Assembly (NCBI RefSeq): GCF_963678635.1
Contig: NC_087065.1
Location: 77,445,396 to 77,509,395, forward strand
Reading direction: 5' to 3'
From: Symsagittifera roscoffensis
Lineage: Eukaryota; Xenacoelomorpha; Acoela; Convolutidae
Length of the DNA stretch: 64,000 bases
The notes under the pieces were generated by a model. The model saw nothing but the letters and a program-made list of their open reading frames with translations. It ran no database searches and was not told where the DNA came from. Positions 61,586 to 64,000 of the stretch are shown in pieces. Each line of letters starts with the position of its first letter. The stretch's first letter is position 1. The translations under genes and the position numbers were made by a program.

Positions 61586-64000
61586 GACAATTTCTTACAA
61601 ATTGACCAGTTTAAAAGAGACGCTGAAAATAACGAAAGCTGACAAAGAAACAGATAAAAACAAAACGATTTCAAATCAGATTCATTGAAAAAGTCTTTGT
61701 TGCTGACTGATGTCTGATATAGAAGCTCGAATGGTTAATCTTTTGCATTAAAAAAAGCTTATTGAAACCCAAGAAGAACAAACGAAATGACGTTAGAAAA
61801 ATCTATGATTATCGGCACTACAACAAACTTTCCAAGCCTGTATTGAACAAGCTGATAAAAAAGCAGAATTGAATGCAGCATTTTATAATATTTTAGGATT
61901 TTCAAAAACGAGTTTTTATCATAAGATTCAATTGAAAGCAAACCAAAGCGTCAGATTGATTTTTCTTCATTGAATCAATATAATGCATGCATTGTCATCA
62001 CATAACTGATGAAAAATTTCTAGAAGAATTCGAAAAAACTTTTGCTACTGAAAGACCGTTGATTAGATTTATCGGCGAACAATTAAATTTACTGATCAGA
62101 AGAGAAATTAATCGTGAAATCGAGAAAAAGTCTCTGATATAGACTAAAAGATGACAATTAAACTCAGCAAGTTGACCAGTCTAAAACAGAGCTGAAGCTA
62201 ACTAACACTGACAAAACAAAACGATTTTAAATCAGATTCATTGAAAACGTCTTTCCTGCTGACTGATGTTTGATATAGAAGCTCGAAAGTTTCATCTTTT
62301 GCTTTACAAAACGCTTATCGAAATTTTAAAAAAGAAAAAATGAAATGACGTAAAAGACCTATGATTATCGGTACTACAACAAACTTTCTAAACCTGAATT
62401 AAACAAGATGTTAAAAAGGACGAGTTTTATAACATTCTAGAGTTTTAGAAAATAGTTACACTCATGAGAATCAGTTGAAAGCAAACCAAATCTTCAGATT
62501 ATTTTTCCTTCATTGAATCAAAATAATGCATGCAATGTTATCACATAACTGATGAAAAGTGTAGAAAAGTTCAAAAACTTTTGCCACTGAAAAGCGTTGA
62601 TTTCAGCGAACAATTTGATTCAACCGATCAGAAGAAAAAATTCATCATGAGTTCGAGAAAAAACCTCTGAGATCATCACACTAAAGAACGACAATTTTTT
62701 ATCAAAAATTTGACCAGTTTAAAAGAGACGCTGAAAATAACGAACGCTGACAAAGAAACTGATGAAAAACAAAACCATTTTAAATCAGATTCATTGAAAA
62801 CGTCTTTGCTACTTACCGATGTTTGATAGAGAAGCTCGAAAGGTTCATCTTTTGCATTACAAATGCTTATCGAAATCAAAAAAAGAAAAAATGAAATGAC
62901 GTAAAAAAACCTATGATTATCGGTACTACAACAAACTTTCTAAACCTGAATTAAACAAGATGTTAAAAAGGACGAATTTTATAACATTTCAGAGTTTTCA
63001 GAAAAATAGTTTCACTCATGAGACTCAGTTGAAAGCAAACCAAATCTTCAGACTGTTTTTCCTTCATTGAATCAATATATATAATGCATGCAATGTCATC
63101 ACATAACTGAAGAAAAGTGTAGAAAAGTTCAAAAAACTTTTGCCACTGAAAGAACGTTGATTTCAGCGAACAATTTGATTCAACCAATCAGAAGAAAAAG
63201 TTCATCATGAGTTCGAGAAAAAGCCTCTGAGATCATCACACTAAAAAACGACAATTTTTTATCTAAAAATTGACCAGTTTAAAAGAGACGCTGAAAATAA
63301 CGAACTCTGACAAAGAATCAGATGAAAAACAAAACCATTTTAAATCAGTTCATCGAAAAAGTCTTTGCTGCTGAATGATGTTTGATAAAGAAGCTCGAAT
63401 GGTTAATCTTTTGCATTACAAAACGCTTATGGAAATCAGAAAAGAAGAAATGAAATAACGTTAGAAACAAAACCTATGCTTATATCAGCACTACAACAAA
63501 TTTTCTACTTCTGAATTTAAAAAAAAATTGAAAGCAAACCAAATCGTCAGACTGTTTTTTCTTCAATGAATGAAATAATGCATGCAATGTCATCACATAA
63601 CTGATGAAAAGTTCAAAAAAAAATTGTCACTGAAAGACGTTGATTTTAGCGAACAATTTGATTTCACCGATCAGAAGAAGAAGTTCATCATAAATTCGAG
63701 AAAAAGCCTCTGAGATCATCACACTTAAATATGACAAATTTTTATCAAAAATTTGACCAGTTTAAAAAAAGACGCTGATGCTTGATATAAAAGCTCGAAT
63801 GGTTAAGCTTTTGCTTTACAAAAAGTTTATTGAAATCCAAAAAGAAGAAAAAAAATGACGTTGGAAAAAAACCTATGCTTCTCAACACTACAAAAAAATT
63901 TCCAAGCCTGAATTAAACAAGCTGTTAAAAAAAGCAAAATTTTATAACCTTTCAGAATTTTAAAAGAGCTATACTCATGAGACTCAATTGAAAGCAAACC
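61586..64000 (+). repeat. Degenerate end of the array
   Basis: Anchors are 61985, 62528, 63086 and 63580 (intervals 564, 543, 558 and 494). Units differ by many small insertions and losses. Examples are an extra TTAGATTTATCGGC near 62065, ATATATATAATGC near 63075, a loss near 63520 (CTGAATTTAAAAAAAAATTG) and a loss of about 95 bp near 63778 (GACGCTGATGCTTGATAT, with GCTGA shared). Such decay is typical of an array edge, but no unique sequence is reached. Confidence 0.8.

Larger units (their letters stand above)
1..64000. repeat. Satellite DNA array, ~559 bp monomer
   Basis: The window is an uninterrupted head-to-tail array. Using the first G of GCATGC in the conserved TGCATGCA box as anchor, I count 121 monomers from 230 to 63580. 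Most anchor intervals are 553-563 bp. Exceptions are shortened monomers of 175, 276-280, 341-342, 434-446, 474-494 and 531-534 bp, plus two slightly longer spacings (564 and 569 bp). No interval exceeds 569 bp, so nothing has been inserted between monomers. GC is about 32% and the + strand is A-rich. Three monomer families can be told apart. A has GATATAGAAGCTCG and CTGATGAGACTC. B has GATAAAGTAGCTCG and TTTTTAATCATGAGACTC. C, found mainly at 46.7-57.4 kb, is older and more varied. This form is typical of eukaryotic satellite DNA in heterochromatin. I do not recognise the family. Confidence 0.97.

Noticed and set aside
1-64000. CRISPR array
   Set aside because: The repeat unit is about 559 bp and units abut directly with no unique spacers; no cas genes are present.
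1-64000. Bacterial or viral origin
   Set aside because: There is no coding density, and 64 kb of pure satellite is not expected in such genomes.
1-64000. Transposon or Helitron carrying the tandem repeats
   Set aside because: I found no terminal inverted repeats, target duplications, transposase frame or insertion between monomers; no spacing exceeds 569 bp.
1-64000. Ribosomal spacer or telomeric repeat
   Set aside because: No rRNA sequence and no short telomere-type repeats were seen.

Overview
The whole 64 kb is one tandem repeat (satellite) array. I see no unique single-copy sequence, no convincing protein gene, no rRNA or tRNA gene and no recognisable transposon. The monomer is about 559 bp in direct (head-to-tail) orientation. 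Using the motif TGCATGCA as an anchor, I located 121 monomers by eye, at positions 230 to 63580. The window starts and ends inside a monomer, so the array continues on both sides. GC is about 32% (114 of 360 bases counted by hand over six lines). An array of this size and form indicates a eukaryotic genome, probably a centromeric, pericentromeric or other heterochromatic block. I cannot name the organism.

Layout. 1-12 kb: well homogenised family A monomers (period 558-561), including a 5.0 kb higher-order duplication and a 1119 bp dimer. 11.9-14.6 kb: three copies of a 900 bp long/short dimer whose short member is 341 bp. 14.6-19.3 kb: alternating A subtypes. 19.3-22.6 kb: two nearly identical copies of a 1671 bp trimer containing a diverged family B monomer. 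22.6-30.6 kb: mixed A, B and A/B hybrid monomers, some with deletions. 30.6-33.1 kb: three copies of a dimer with a 276-280 bp mini-monomer. 33.1-42.0 kb: a 5.02 kb segmental duplication whose second copy gained two monomers. 42.0-46.7 kb: two copies of a 1672 bp trimer. 46.7-57.4 kb: older family C monomers in higher-order units, four of which carry a 175 bp mini-monomer. 57.4-64 kb: degenerate monomers with a 992 bp dimer and an island at 60.3-61.6 kb that looks identical to A monomers about 55 kb away.

The many open frames of 60-102 codons are the same few frames repeated once per monomer. They change frame with homopolymer length and are probably not genes. The patterns most worth checking are: (1) a block of about 43 bp around TGCATGCA that no deletion has removed; (2) an HSF-type TTCnnGAA element in most monomers whose substitutions fall often in the two free positions; (3) two linked haplotypes in one 70 bp segment, plus A/B hybrid monomers, pointing to gene conversion; and (4) the A island in the degenerate flank. 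A partial hammerhead-ribozyme-like core is present but lacks stem I.
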